A stretch of DNA of 64,000 nt from Solanum dulcamara. Lineage: Eukaryota > Streptophyta > Magnoliopsida > Solanales > Solanaceae. A model generated the notes under the pieces. The model saw only the letters and a program-made list of their open reading frames with translations, was not told the origin of the DNA and did not search any database. Location: positions 74,071,097 to 74,135,096 of the forward strand of contig NC_077242.1 in NCBI RefSeq assembly GCF_947179165.1. Reading direction: 5' to 3'. The translations under genes and the position numbers were made by a program. Of the stretch, positions 20,589 through 32,238 are shown piece by piece. The stretch's first letter is position 1; each line of letters opens with the position of its first letter.

Positions 20589-22804
20589 ATGCCTCCTAAA
20601 CGTTCAGCTAGTCAGAGGAACGCTGCCAGCACTGAGGTTCCACAGTCAGTGATGCCTCCACGAAGAACTAGGGGCCGACCTACAAGGTCTACCGAGGTAC
20701 CCAAGTACCTACTGTTCAGACCACTCCTACTTCTGAGGAAGATTTTCGAGGAGCGATTGCTATGCTCACCCAGTTGGTGGCTGCTCGAAATAGTAGCCAA
20801 AGTTCACCAACTCCTAGCTCTAGTTATCAAGAGTCGTCTGCTGCCACGAGGATCAGAGATTTTCTGAGAATGAATCCGCCGGTCTTCACGGGTTCCAACG
20901 TTGATGAAGACCCCCAAAATTTCATTGATGAAATATGGAAGATACTAAAAGCGATGCATGCTACAGAGATCGAGGGGGTTGAGTTGGTGTCTTATCAACT
21001 CAAGGATGTGGAAAATGTCTGGTATAACCAGTGGGAAGAAAGTAGAGGTGAGGATGCAGAGCCTGCTCTTTGGGATGAGTTTGAAAGAGCATTTCTTGAT
21101 AACTTCTTTCCCCAAGAGCTACGTGAAGCAAAAATTGAGGAATTTGTGAACCTCAAGCAAGAGAGTATGACTGTGAAAGAGTATAGTTTGAAGTTTATTC
21201 AATTGTCCAAATATGCCCCAGAAATGATTCCTCATATGAGGTCTAAGATGAGGAAGTTTGTCTCTGGCCTAGGCAAACATGTAAAGAAAGAATGTAAGGC
21301 AATGCTAATGATTTTTGACATGGATTTTTCTAGATTGATGGTGTATGCTCAGCAGGTTGAGGATGAAAAGAAAAAGGACCGAGAGGAACACCTAAGCAAG
21401 AAGGCTAAGTCTGCTGGGCATGAGAATGAGCAGAAGCAAGGGAAGGGTAACAAGTCTTTCTTTCAGAAAAGGTCTTCCAATTATGCACCTTCCCCAACAA
21501 ATACTTTTACACCTAATACCAGGTATGATCAGAGATCGCTAAGTCACCAAAACTTTCGATCTCAAGGTTCTCAGTCCCAATTAAGTATGGCTCAAGGTTC
21601 TAGAGGAAAACCACCATGTGCTAGATGTGGGAGGCTCCATTTGGGAGAGTGTCGTGTGGGCACCAATGCTTGCTACGGATGTGGAAAGATAGGTCACTTC
21701 CAGAATGAGTGTCCTTCAAAAAGGCAAGGAGATGGAAGTAGTAGAGCTCAGTTTCCTTCTGCAGCTCCACAGAATAGAGGTAATCATAGAGGTGCAGCTT
21801 CAAGTGCTGGTGGGGGAACCAACCGCCTGTATGCTATGGGTAGTCGCCAAGACCAAGAAAACGCACCCGATGTTGTTACTGGTATGCTTCGAGTCCTTTC
21901 TTTTGATGTGTATGCATTACTTGATCCAGGTGCTACATTATCTTTTGTGACTCCTTACTTGGCTAGTAAATTTGAGATCCTTCCTGAGTGTCTTCTTGAG
22001 CCTTTCAGTGTGTCTACTCCTATTGGTGATTCTATCTTAGCTGAGAGGGTCTATAGAAATTGTACTGTGTCAATCTATCATAGGGATACCATGGCTGACT
22101 TAGTTGAGTTGGACATGGTTGATTTTGATGTGATTCTTGGTATGGACTGGCTTTATTCTTGTTATGCTTCGATTGATTGTAGGACCCGAATTGTCAAGTT
22201 TCAATTTCCAAACGAGCCTATCTTAGAATGGAAGGGGAATTCTGTAGTGCCTAGGGGTAAATTTATTTCCTACCTTAAGGCCAAAAAATTAATCTCTAAG
22301 GTATGTATATATCATATAGTTCGAGTCAAAAATATTAATGATCAGACTCCATCTCTTGAGTCAGTTCCCATTGTGAATGAGTTTCCTGAAGTCTTTCCTG
22401 AGGATCTACCCGGAATTCCTCCTGATAGAGAGATAAACTTTGGTATTGATATCCTTCCTAATACACAACCTATCTCTATTCCTCCTTATAGGATGGCTCC
22501 TGCTGAGTTGAAAGAGTTGAAAGAACAACTGAAAGACCTCCTAGATAAGGGGTTTATTAGGCCAAGTGTCTCATCTTGGGGCGCTCCTGTCCTATTCGTG
22601 CGAAAGAAAGATGGGTCCCTTAGAATGTGCATTGATTACCGACAACTAAACAAGGTCACCATTAAAAACAAGTACCCTCTCCCCAGAATAGATGATTTAT
22701 TTGACCAACTTCAGGGTGCCACATGTTTCTCTAAGATAGACCTCAGATCAGGCTATCACCAGTTGAAAGTGAGAGAATGTGACATCCCGAAGACGGCTTT
22801 TTGA
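20589..22804 (+). pseudogene. Tekay gag-protease-RT N-terminus, frameshifted and cut by a stop
   Basis: The gag start is the ATG at 20,589 (MPPKRSA..., a basic N-terminus). The frame shifts by one base near 20,700, after which the long open frame from about 20,705 is used. That frame has a retrotransposon gag domain ([16 protein letters not shown]... RAFLDNFFP), a CCHC zinc knuckle [14 protein letters not shown] (21,671 on), a protease with LDPGATLSF (D at 21,923; the usual S/T after the catalytic D is P), and the start of RT ([17 protein letters not shown], near 22,600). It ends at TGA 22,802-22,804 inside RT. Confidence 0.93.
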
Positions 22805-23140
22805 ACCCGCTATGGTCATTTTGAGTTTCTTGTTATGTCCTTTGGATTGACAAATGCTCCAGCAGCTTTTATGGACCTCATGAACCGAGTATTCAAGCCA
22901 TACCTAGATACGTTTGTAATTGTCTTCATCGATGATATTTTGGTCTACTCTAAAAGTAAGAGTGAGCATGCTAATCATCTTAGGATTGTCCTTCAAACTC
23001 TTAAGGAGAAGGAGTTGTATGCTAAGTTTTCAAAGTGTGAGTTTTGGCTTGAGTCTTTAGCATTCCTAGGTCATATTATATCTGGGGATGGAATCCAAGT
23101 TGATACTCAAAAGATTGAGGCAGTTAAGAACTGGCCCTGA
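22805..23140 (+). pseudogene. Tekay reverse transcriptase catalytic segment
   Basis: In frame with the preceding segment, it carries [11 protein letters not shown] and the catalytic FIDDILVYS (Asp pair near 22,931). It then has [10 protein letters not shown] and ends at TGA 23,138-23,140. Both bounding TGA codons are one C-to-T change from CGA. Confidence 0.93.
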
Positions 23141-23875
23141 CCCACCTCTCCAACCGACATAAGGAGTTTCTTAGGTTTGGCTGGTTACTACAGGAGGTTT
23201 GTTGAGGGATTTTCATCCATATCCTCACCATTGACTAAGCTGACTCAGAAGAAGGCTAAGTTTCAATGGTCTGATGCTTGTGAGAAAAGTTTTCAAGAGT
23301 TGAAAGCTAGATTGACTACTGCTCCAGTACTATCCCTACCCGAAGGAATGGATGGTTTTGTAATCTATTGTGATGCTTCAAGAGTTGGGTTGGGATGTGT
23401 ATTGATGCAGAAAGGTAAGGTCATTGCCTATGCCTCCAGGCAGCTTAAGACTCATGAGAGGAACTACCCCACTCATGACCTTGAGTTGGCAGCTGTGGTA
23501 TTTGCTCTTAAGATTTGGCGTCACTATCTTTATGGTGTGCATGTGGATGTGTTCACAGACCATAAGAGCTTACAGTATGTATTCAGCCAGAAGGAGCTGA
23601 ATTTGAGGCAAAGGAGATGGCTAGAGTTGCTCAAGGATTATGACATGAGCATTCTCTACCACCCAGGTAAAGCAAATGTAGTTGTTGATGCTCTTAGCAG
23701 GTTATCTATGGGGAGTACAACTCATGTGGAAGAGGAAAAGAAGGAGTTGGCAAAGGAAGTGCATAGACTTGCGCGTTTGGGAGTTCAACTTATTGACTCT
23801 AGTGAGGGTGGTACAATAGTACGAAATGGAGCCGAATCATCTCTAGTTGCAGAGGTGAAAGAAAAGCAAGATTAG
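23141..23875 (+). pseudogene. Tekay RT connection and RNase H segment
   Basis: It continues the same frame with [13 protein letters not shown] and the RNase H core: [43 protein letters not shown], and the D-A-L-S-R end. It stops at TAG 23,873-23,875, in a linker before integrase. Confidence 0.92.
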
Positions 23876-24430
23876 GACCCTATTCTTCTTCAACTGAAGG
23901 ATGAGGTTCACAAGCAGAAGGTAATGGCTTTTACCAAAGGGGGAGATGGAGTGTTAAGATATCAAGAAAGATTATGTGTTCCAAGTGTTGATAGTATTAG
24001 GGAGAGAATCATGAAAGAAGCCCATAATTCTAAGTATTCCATCCATCCAGGTTCAACAAAGATGTATCATGACTTGAGAGAAGTATACTGGTGGAGTGGA
24101 ATGAAGAGAGATATAACAGAGTTTGTGTCCAAGTGCCCAAATTGCCAACAAGTTAAAGTTGAGCACCAAAGGCCTTGTGGAGTGGCTCAGAATATAGAGA
24201 TACCGGAATGGAAGTGGGAAATGATCAATATGGACTTCATTACCGGTTTACCACGAACCCGCAAACAACATGACTCTATTTGGGTGATTGTGGATAGGAT
24301 GACCAAATCGGCCCATTTCTTGCCGGTTAAGACTACGAACACTGCAGAGGATTATGCCAAACTGTATCTTAGAGAGATTGTTAGACTGCATGGAGTTCCT
24401 TTGTCTATCATCTCTGATAGGGGAGCTTAA
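23876..24430 (+). pseudogene. Tekay integrase N-terminal zinc finger and core start
   Basis: The H-H-C-C zinc module is visible (HPGSTKMYHDL... CPNCQQVK). The catalytic core follows with MDFITGLP, and the second catalytic Asp is in SIISDRG. A TAA at 24,428-24,430 cuts the core directly after it. The frame is shared with the segments on both sides. Confidence 0.92.
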
Positions 24431-25315
24431 TTTACTGCTCAGTTTTGGAAGTCATTTCAGAAGGGCTTGGGTTCAAGAGTGAACCTTAGTACTGCTTTTC
24501 ATCCGCAAACAGATGGCCAGGCAGAGCGTACGATACAGACTTTGGAGGATATGTTAAGAGCCTGTGTCATTGACTTCAAAGGTAATTGGGATGATCATTT
24601 ACCTCTTATTGAGTTTGCATACAATAATAGTTTCCATTCGAGTATTCAAATGGCTCCTTATGAAGCTCTGTATGGGAGGAGATGTAGATCACCAATTGGT
24701 TGGTTTGAAGTTGGTGAAGCTGAGTTGATTGGACCAGACTTAGTTCACCAAGCTATGGAGAAGGTGAAAACCATACAAGAGAGGTTGAGGACTGCTCAAA
24801 GTCGCCAAAAATCCTACACTGATGTTAGAAGAAGAGATTTAGAGTTCGAAGTGTACGATTGGGTATACTTGAAAGTTTCACCCATGAAGGGTGTGATGAG
24901 ATTTGGAAAGAAAGGGAAGCTTAGTCCCCGCTACATTGGTCCTTATCAGATTATGAGGAGGGTAGGTAACGTAGCCTATGAATTGGAGTTGCCTCCAGAA
25001 TTAGCTGCTATTCATCCCGTGTTTCACATCTCTATGCTTAAGAAGTGTTTGGGAGATCCTTCACTTGTTGTCCCAGCTGAGAGCATTGGGGTGAAAGAGA
25101 GTTTGAGTTATGAAGAGATTCCAGTTCAAATTCTTGATCGTCAGGTTCGCAAATTAAGAACTAAGGAAGTGGCATCTGTCAAAGTCCTATGGCAAAATCA
25201 ATTTGTTGAAGAGGCTACATGGGAAGCTGAAGAGGATATGAAGGCTAACTATCCTCATCTATTTATGCCTTCTGATGACGATATTCAAGGTAATATTCCT
25301 TACTTCTACCTTTGA
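24431..25315 (+). pseudogene. Tekay integrase C-terminus and chromodomain
   Basis: It starts in the core (STAFHPQTDGQAERTIQTLE) and carries the catalytic Glu in MAPYEALYGRRCRSP. A GPY-type module follows (LSPRYIGPYQIMRRVGNVAYEL). The end is a chromodomain (KVLWQNQFVEEATWEAEEDM). Such a domain is expected to guide insertion to chromatin carrying particular histone marks. It ends normally at 25,315. Confidence 0.93.
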
Positions 25316-25445
25316 GTCGATGTTTATTCTTGAGTTTGAGTCATTAACCATTTGAGTATCGGAGTTGATGTATTGATGATATTCATTCTTTATGTCTCCT
25401 ATTTTCATCTTCATTCGAGGACGAATGATCCCAAGGGGGAGATAT
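25316..25445 (+). other. 3' untranslated segment and polypurine tract of the Tekay-like element
   Basis: It contains the self-complementary TTCGAGGACGAA and then CCAAGGGGGAGATAT just before the 3' LTR, the expected plus-strand primer. Confidence 0.85.
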
Positions 25446-27600
25446 TGTAACAACCCCTAAAATATTGTATGTCGGTATTTCAATTCTCGACAAAAATAAT
25501 ACAGCCTCTGTATTTTGGGCATAACTTTTCATAGGTTGGTCTAAATTAGGTGATTCAAATTTCTGGGTAATCACAACATCCTTACCTACAACTTTCATGA
25601 ATAACATAACTTCAAATTCGGAGTATAAGTAGGTCAAATAAATTAATCTTTGCAAGATATAGTGTTGTGACGGAATTGAGTGTTGATAGAATAAAATTCA
25701 TATCTCACTGTAGGTTGCTCCAAATTGGTTGATTCTTGAACGATATGAAACTAGACTTCCATATCTACAATTCTTATGAAGAAACCAAATCCTAATAAGG
25801 AATTTATCTTATTCAAACGTAGCTTCGAAAATGAGTATTCTGTTAAAAAGAACTCATCTTACCTACCATGGAAACATCTAGATGCATTTGACATCATGCA
25901 TGACATAAATTGTCCTCCATTTAACATCATCCATGACATTAATATATTCCATTAAATTTTCAGATTTTTCTTTATAATTATTTTATTTATTGTTAGGTCC
26001 CTCTTTCCCACCTATAAATACCCACCTTATTTCCTCATTTTATTCATCAAGCTTTCCTAAGCATTTCTTCTCTCTATATACTGCTTCTCAAATATAGTTT
26101 TAGTTTTAGCAGTATAAAAATACTACTCCGGTTATTCTTATACTCCGGATAGTACAAAAAACGCTCCGGCGAGAAGAAAAGGCTAGGGATCCAAGAGTAT
26201 TCCAATTCAGAGTAAACCTTCGGATTTAAGGTATGTAAGGCTTTCATAGCATTGGATTGAGTTCGTCCATGCGCCCAATATTTAAATTTATTATAATTGA
26301 GTTATAGTTGAGTTTTATTCAAATCTTGAATTCTAGATGAATTAATTCTTCTTCTATTGAGTTTGATATATTTATGCATTAATATTATTATTATTGTTAT
26401 CTCTCATATTATTGGAATTATTGTTCATGGCTACTTTCCCATGAATTCTAATTGATTTGATGTTCATGAATATTTTTACATATGTTTTGAGTAAAGATGT
26501 TGGCTTTTTATTATTTTTATTGATAAAAAGAGAGTTATATGAATTAATACTATATATGTATTTTATTGAGTTTTGAAAGAGTAAAAGAGTTGAATTTGAA
26601 TGAATTTGAGAAAATGATATTTTGAGCAAGATGTTTTGATGAGATGTAAATGATGTTTTTGGAAGTAAAATGATTGATGAACATGAAATGAGATGAGTTT
26701 GATGATTTAAATTAAAGTCCAATGAGACTAGATGATGAGTTTAATATGAGCACATATTTTGGGAGTAGTATTGAGCACCGAGTTGGGTAAGAGTTTAATT
26801 GACTCAAACCCCAGAACTACGTAGCCAGCGTAGGATGGAGGCTATGCCTCTTAAGTCCCAAAAAGAGGACTTTGATGAATGGATCCAAGATGGTGATGTC
26901 CTTTACCCTGGCAAGGTATTGGATGGATGTGGCAACGACATCGCTTCGTTGTATCATCGCTAGCTCATAAGTGATGGTTGTCGGTTAGAGAAACTCCCAA
27001 CTGAGTAAGCATTGCTTATTACTATTATTTTTATTATTATATTTTAAACTTGCATTACATATTCATGTTGAGATGATGTTGAGTTCTGAGCTGAGTTTTA
27101 TTGAGAGGAGTATCTTGATATCTATCCTTACCTTCCTGCCATTTTACATACTCGTACATTCCACGTACTGACATCATTCGACCTGCATCGTTTTATGATG
27201 CAGATACAGGTGTTAGAGATCCTCAACAGGCGCATCATTGAAGATCATTTCTTTTCAGCTATTTGGTGAGTCCTTCTTGTATTCGAAGGAACTCTTTATC
27301 CTTTTATTATTGTTGAGTGTGATGTTTCTTTTGAGGTAGCCATGGACATGTCATTGGCACCATCTAAGAGTATTAGAGGCTTCATAGACAGAGTCTGATG
27401 ATGTAATCGTAGTAGTTCTCCTTAGAAACTACTTCTTCTAATAATTATCTATTTTTCCTTTGATTATGACAAGCCCACATTAGTATTCTTAAGTCTTCCG
27501 CTCATGAATAAATAAGAAATGAGACCAAGTGGTTCTCTCAGAAGTCAGAAATGGTTTCTGAGTGCCGGCCACGCCTAGGGTACCCTCTCGGGGCGTGACA
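25446..27600 (+). repeat. 3' LTR of the Tekay-like element
   Basis: 2,155 bp, the same length as the 5' LTR, so there are no net indels. Donor-like site at 26,231; 62-nt segment 27,204-27,265 between acceptor- and donor-like sites. The about 17 substitutions I count against the 5' LTR include about 11 transitions. Confidence 0.97.
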
Positions 27601-28862
27601 TTTATGTGCCTTATTTACGTTGAAACTTACTCTCTATCCCCCAATTTACTGATAATTTATGCACTATTGTCTCTTTTAATTCTTATATGTGTGTTATTTA
27701 GGACCCACTGAAGGAGCTGATTGGAACTGAAGTTAAGAGGGACGGACTATACTATTTTAGCAAATCAGATGTGGTGCAACATGTGTCTACTATCATGGCA
27801 GCGTAAACATTGGAATTGTGGCATCGACGATTGGGGCATCCTACCGAGAGAGTAGTTAAGTTGCTTTCTCATGTTAGTAGTGATAAGAGTAGTTTAGCAA
27901 AGGATTGTGAAGTGTGTTTCCATGCTAAGCATCCTAGAGACAAATTTCCTTTAAGTGATAATAAAGCGTCTAGAATATTTGAGAAAATACATTGTGATTT
28001 ATGGGGTTCATATCAACATGTTTCATCGTGTGGAGCTCGTTATTTTCTAATAATTATTGATGATTTTTCCCGAGCTATTTGGATCTACTTGTTGGTTGAT
28101 AAAATAGAAGTGTTTCAGATGTTTATGACTTTTGTTGCTATGGTTGATCAACAATTTAATCAAATAATTAAAGTTGTACAATGTAATAATGGTACCGAAT
28201 TTAATTGCTTGATCGATTATTTTTTTGCCACTAGTATTCTGTTTCAAACCTCTTCTGTGGATACTCCGCAATAGAATGGAAGAGTAGAGAGACAGCATAA
28301 ACATGTGTTGAATGTTGCGAGGGCTCTAAGATTTCAGGATAATTTGCCTATTTTTTTCTTGGGTGAATGTGTTCTTTCTGCATCTCATCTCATAAATCAT
28401 ACACGTACACCCAATTTACAAAATAAAACACCTTTCAAAATTGTATTCAATAAACCTCCTTCTTTCGATGTTATTCGTATCTTTGGGTATTTGTGCTTTG
28501 CTCATAATAAAAAAACTCAGGGTGTCAAATTTGCTAGTCGAAGCTGAAAGTGTTTGTTTGTGGGATATCCGTTTGGTAAAATGGGGTGGCGGTTGTTTGA
28601 TTTTGATATGAAGAAATTTTTTGTCTCTCGTGATGTGAAGTTTGTGGAGGAAGTATTTTCTTTTGCTTTTCCGAATGATGTTCATATTTTGTCTAATTTT
28701 TTAAATATGGGTGCTGAAATCGATGATGATTTTATGGTGTACGGGAATAAGTTAGGGGGCAAAGTTGATAAGTCGGAGATCACAGGGCAGCAGCCGCAAG
28801 CAACATCCCAACCAGCGTCTGCTGGGAGCCAGGACGAGCTGCAGCCACCGGCCACTGCCTAG
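27601..28862 (+). pseudogene. Ale-like copia integrase, interrupted
   Basis: This resumes the protease end that was cut at 18,216. It then has the pre-integrase motif LWHRRLGHPTERVVKLL and a C-x2-C-type zinc segment. The core is seen in IHCDLWGSY, YFLIIIDDFSRAIWIY and VVQCNNGTEFN. Stops at 28,272 (TAG), 28,545 (TGA) and 28,860 (TAG) break it. The first two are one C-to-T change from CAG and CGA. The FGYLCFAHN and CLFVGYPFGK blocks mark the integrase C-terminus. Confidence 0.88.
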
Positions 28863-30165
28863 CCCACTGGAACCCAGTGCCCATTGGCAACGAGGGGGGC
28901 AGCAATACTATACTCCAGCCATGGATGTAGAAGGTGGCTTAGGGAGTGGTTTTCGGGAGAAATTTTCCTCTGTTTTGCTTCATGATCATGTGACATACTC
29001 AGGTTTTGCTAATAGTTCGTCTCCTACTACTCCGGTTAACAATCAATCCTCAGGTACTTCCTATCCTTTGTCACACTATATTAATTGTGACAATTTCTCT
29101 GTAAATTATCGTAAGTTTCTTGCATTTATTATTTTGGGTAAGGATCCTAAGACCTTTAAAGAAGTCATGAAACATGAAGGTTGGAGACATTCAATGAAAG
29201 AAGAGATACATGCATTGGAAGACAATGGTACATGGACTTTGGAACATCTTCCTCCGGGTAAGAAAGCACTTGGTAATCAATGGGTGTACAAGACCAAGTT
29301 TTTGTCAAATGAAGATGTGGAATGGCTCAAATCGCGCTTGGTTGTGTTGGGAAATCATCAACAATCAGGGATTGACTATAATGAAATTTTTGCTCTGGTC
29401 TCCAAAATGACTACTGTTCGAGCCTTCCTAGCCATTGCGGTATCCAAAAATTGGGAACTTCACCAAATGGATGTTCATAATGTCTTTTTACATAGTGACC
29501 TTGATGAGGAGGTGTATATGAAGCTCCCTCTCAGGTTTGAAAGTCCAGATCCTATGTTGGTGTTTTATTTGCGTAAATCGCTGTATGGGTTGAAACAAGT
29601 CCCTAGATGTTGGTTTGCAAAATTGGTGACTGCTTTGAAAGGATACGATTTCCTACAATCTTATTCTGATTATTCTCTTTTTACATTTACTAGAGGAAAA
29701 ATTCAGATTAATATCTTGATTTATGTTGATGATCTTCTTATTTCTGGGAATGATTCTACTGCGCTTGAAACTTTCAAATCCTATTTGAGTGATTGTTTTA
29801 AAATGAAAGACCTTGGGTCTCTCAAGTATTTTTTGGGTATTGAAGTAGCTCGTAGTTCATTAGGGTTGTTTTTATGTAAATGTAATTATACTCTTGATAT
29901 TGTCTCTGAAGTAGGGTTGTTAGGTGCAAAGCCAAGTGGGTTCCCTATTGAGCAAAATCATAAACTTGGTCTTGCAAATGGAGATTTATTGTCAGATCCG
30001 GAGGTCTACCGTAGATTTGTCGGGCGTTTGATTTATTTGGGGGTCACTCGATCGGACTTGGCATACTCTGTTCATATTTTATCTCAATTCATGCAAGAAC
30101 CCCGAATTGAACATTGGAAAGTGGTCTTACGAGTGGTCCGTTATTTGAAAGGCACCCCAGGATAG
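28863..30165 (+). pseudogene. Ale-like copia reverse transcriptase
   Basis: RT opens with GWRHSMKEEIHALEDNGTW (about 29,180) and continues through LGNQWVYKTKF, SLYGLKQVPRCWF and the catalytic IYVDDLLISG (about 29,720). MKDLGSLKYFLGIEVARS is the thumb/connection. It is in a different frame from the integrase end, so a frameshift lies near 28,765-28,862. It stops at TAG 30,163-30,165. Confidence 0.9.
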
Positions 30166-30678
30166 GGTATTTTTTATGTGCCGACAGTGAGTTGACTTTG
30201 CAGGGATGGTGTGATTCTGATTGGGCGGCTTGTCTGCTTATTCGTCGTTCGTTGACAGGTAGGCTAGTATTTCTAGGTCAATCTCCCATCTCTTGGAAGA
30301 CAAAGAAGCAGCACACACTTTCTAGATCTTCTGCAGAAGCTAAATATAGGTCCATGGTTGCGGTCACTTGTGAGTTGAAGTGGCTGAAAGGTCTGTTGTT
30401 GAGTTTAGGTTTGCAACATCCCAAGGCGAATAAATTGTTTTGTGATAGTCAGTCCGCTTTGCACATTGCAAAAAATCCGGTTTTCCATGAATGAACAAAG
30501 CACAATGAGGTAGATTATCACTTTGTTCGTGATGCAATTAATGAAGATTTGATCTCTCTGTTCCACGTTTCAATATCTTCACAATTGGCAGACATTTTTA
30601 CCAAAGCTCTTAGCAAAACTCAGTTTGACTTCTTGCTTTCCAAGTTGGGCATTTTTGATTCTCATGCTCCAACTTGAG
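30114..30678 (+). pseudogene. Ale-like copia RNase H
   Basis: A shifted frame carries GWCDSDWAAC, SWKTKKQHTLSRSSAEAKYRSM and LFCDSQSALHIAKNP. All are copia RNase H motifs with the catalytic Asp residues. A TGA at 30,492-30,494 interrupts it. The last part (ADIFTKAL) continues to about 30,678. Confidence 0.87.
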
Positions 30679-30698
30679 AGGGGTGGAGGGTGGGTGAG

Positions 30699-31021
30699 TA
30701 TTGCAGTATAATATTTGATATCATATTTGTAGGGAAATTAGTACCATATAATTCTTTATATATTTGGTAGTATTTTTGTAGCGAAATAATTACCATATAA
30801 TTCTTTATATATTTGGTAGCATATTTTTAGGGAAATAATTACCATATAATTCTTTATATATTTGGTAGAATATTAAGGAGATATTTAGTTTTTTTATTTC
30901 AATATTGTATCACATATATATTCTCTCTTCGGGAATGAATAAAGTAGGCTCAAGCTTTTATAGTTATTTTCAAAGTCAGTTCTGTAAATAAAGTAGGGTC
31001 AAGCTTGTACAGTTATTTTCA
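30699..31021 (+). repeat. 3' LTR of the Ale-like copia element, expanded by 49-bp tandem repeats
   Basis: It begins TATTGCAGTATAATATTTG. A 49-bp block with ACCATATAATTCTTTATATA occurs three times (30,743, 30,792, 30,841) against once in the 5' LTR. The tail ending TTATTTTCA is also duplicated at a spacing of 49 bp (to 30,972 and 31,021). The LTR is thus 323 bp versus 188 bp. Confidence 0.82.
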
Positions 31022-31668
31022 CAGTCAGTTCTGTAAAGGTTTTGCAAAAAAAAATTGAACGAAAGTTATATCACAAAAAAATTTATAGGCTAAAAACATA
31101 TAAAACGGAGAAAATCTCCTAATTCCTATTGAGTGGGTACTAAATGCTAAAAAAGTTGTGTGGATCAGGGTCAGGCTATAGGAATTCTTCTCCATGTCAT
31201 TACAGATGATTTTGTAAAGGTTTTGCAAAAATATTGACCGAAAGTCATATGACCGAATTTAATTCATGTTGGGTGGCCTCTAAATGCTAATAAAAGTCAC
31301 ATGGATAAGGGCGAGGCTATAGAAATTCTTCCCCAGGTCATTACTGACAATTCTATAAAGGTTCTGCAAAAACATTGATTAAAAACCATATCACCAAAAA
31401 ATTCATGGGCTAACCAAAATGAAAAACAGAGAAAATTGCCTAATTTTTATTGAGTGGCCCCTAAATGCTAAAATAAATCCATATGGATCAGGGCGATACT
31501 CTATGAATTCTTCCCCAGGTCATTACGGATGGTTCTGTAAATGTTTGTAAAAACATTGTCTGAAAGACGTATTCCAAACAATTAATGGGCTATCAAGCAC
31601 AAAAAAGAAGAAAATTGTCTAATTCCTATTGAATGCCCCCTAAGTGCTAAAAACTCCTTGTAGATCAG
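31022..31668. repeat. Satellite array, about 178-bp monomers (right part)
   Basis: The monomer motifs of 15,390-17,657 resume directly after the copia target duplication (CAGTTCTGTAAAGGTTTTGC). Anchors fall near 31,172, 31,313 and 31,495, and the array stops at about 31,668. Confidence 0.82.
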
Positions 31669-32238
31669 GTGTCACCTACTATACTTCAAATGCATATTTG
31701 CATGCCCCATAGAATATATTGTTGATTTTGATGGTGTAGACAAGAAAAGGATGGGAAGCGTTAAGAAATAGCTGTTATCAATCAGCTATAATGTAGAAAA
31801 GAGAGAAAATTGAATGATTGAAGCATTAAGAATAGCCATTAAATCATTTGTTCATCCAGATAATACTAACAGAAACAAAAAAAAATTGAATGTCAGCATT
31901 AGTAAGCCACCTCCAAATGCTCATAATCGTACCTCCTCCAATACTCTTCTTGTATCAAGAAAAAAGAATATAGAAAATTATTTCTTCTGTGTGAATCAAT
32001 ATTCCATTCCAAGTCCTTCCTGATACCTCCCAAAGCTAGTGTAGAACAATGGACTACTAGACCGTCAGCATCAAATATCTTGTAGAAATTAGAGCTTACG
32101 TATTTCTAAAAGTTTAGGATTTCAATTACATCAAAAATGACTTGTAAATTTTATTATGACCATCTCTCATTGATTGTCCCCGGATTCCATTATCAAGAAG
32201 TGTATCTACGACTTCTGGTACTAATTTCTCATGGCGTG
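31669..32238. other. Intergenic segment resembling 300-560
   Basis: It shares CACCTACTATACTTCAAA, TTGATTTTGATGGTGTAGAC and GGACTACTAGACCGTCA with the start of the window, so it is a diverged duplicate of that flank. No gene is supported. Confidence 0.5.

Larger units (their letters stand above)
18217..27600 (+). mobile_element. Ty3 chromovirus LTR retrotransposon, Tekay/Del-like, structurally complete, coding-defective
   Basis: Two 2,155-bp LTRs flank gag-protease-RT-RNase H-integrase-chromodomain. The target duplication is TTTAT (18,212-18,216 and 27,601-27,605). There is an initiator tRNA-Met primer site and a G-rich purine tract. By eye the LTRs differ at about 17 positions (under 1%), so the insertion is recent. 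The coding region has one frameshift in gag and four in-frame stops. Lineage is inferred from the C-terminal chromodomain, the RT-before-integrase order and the long LTRs. Confidence 0.95.
17663..31021 (+). mobile_element. Ty1/copia LTR retrotransposon, Ale/Retrofit-like, split by a Ty3 element
   Basis: CAGTC at 17,658-17,662 and again at 31,022-31,026 forms the target duplication. LTRs at 17,663-17,850 and 30,699-31,021, a primer site TGGTATCTGAGCC and a purine tract (about 30,674-30,698) complete the outline. Most of gag is missing. Protease, integrase, reverse transcriptase and RNase H remain but are broken by stops and frameshifts. The 9,384-bp Tekay element lies within the protease region. 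The Ale-type assignment rests on RT motifs (IYVDDLLISG) and the short LTR, and is inference. Confidence 0.88.
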
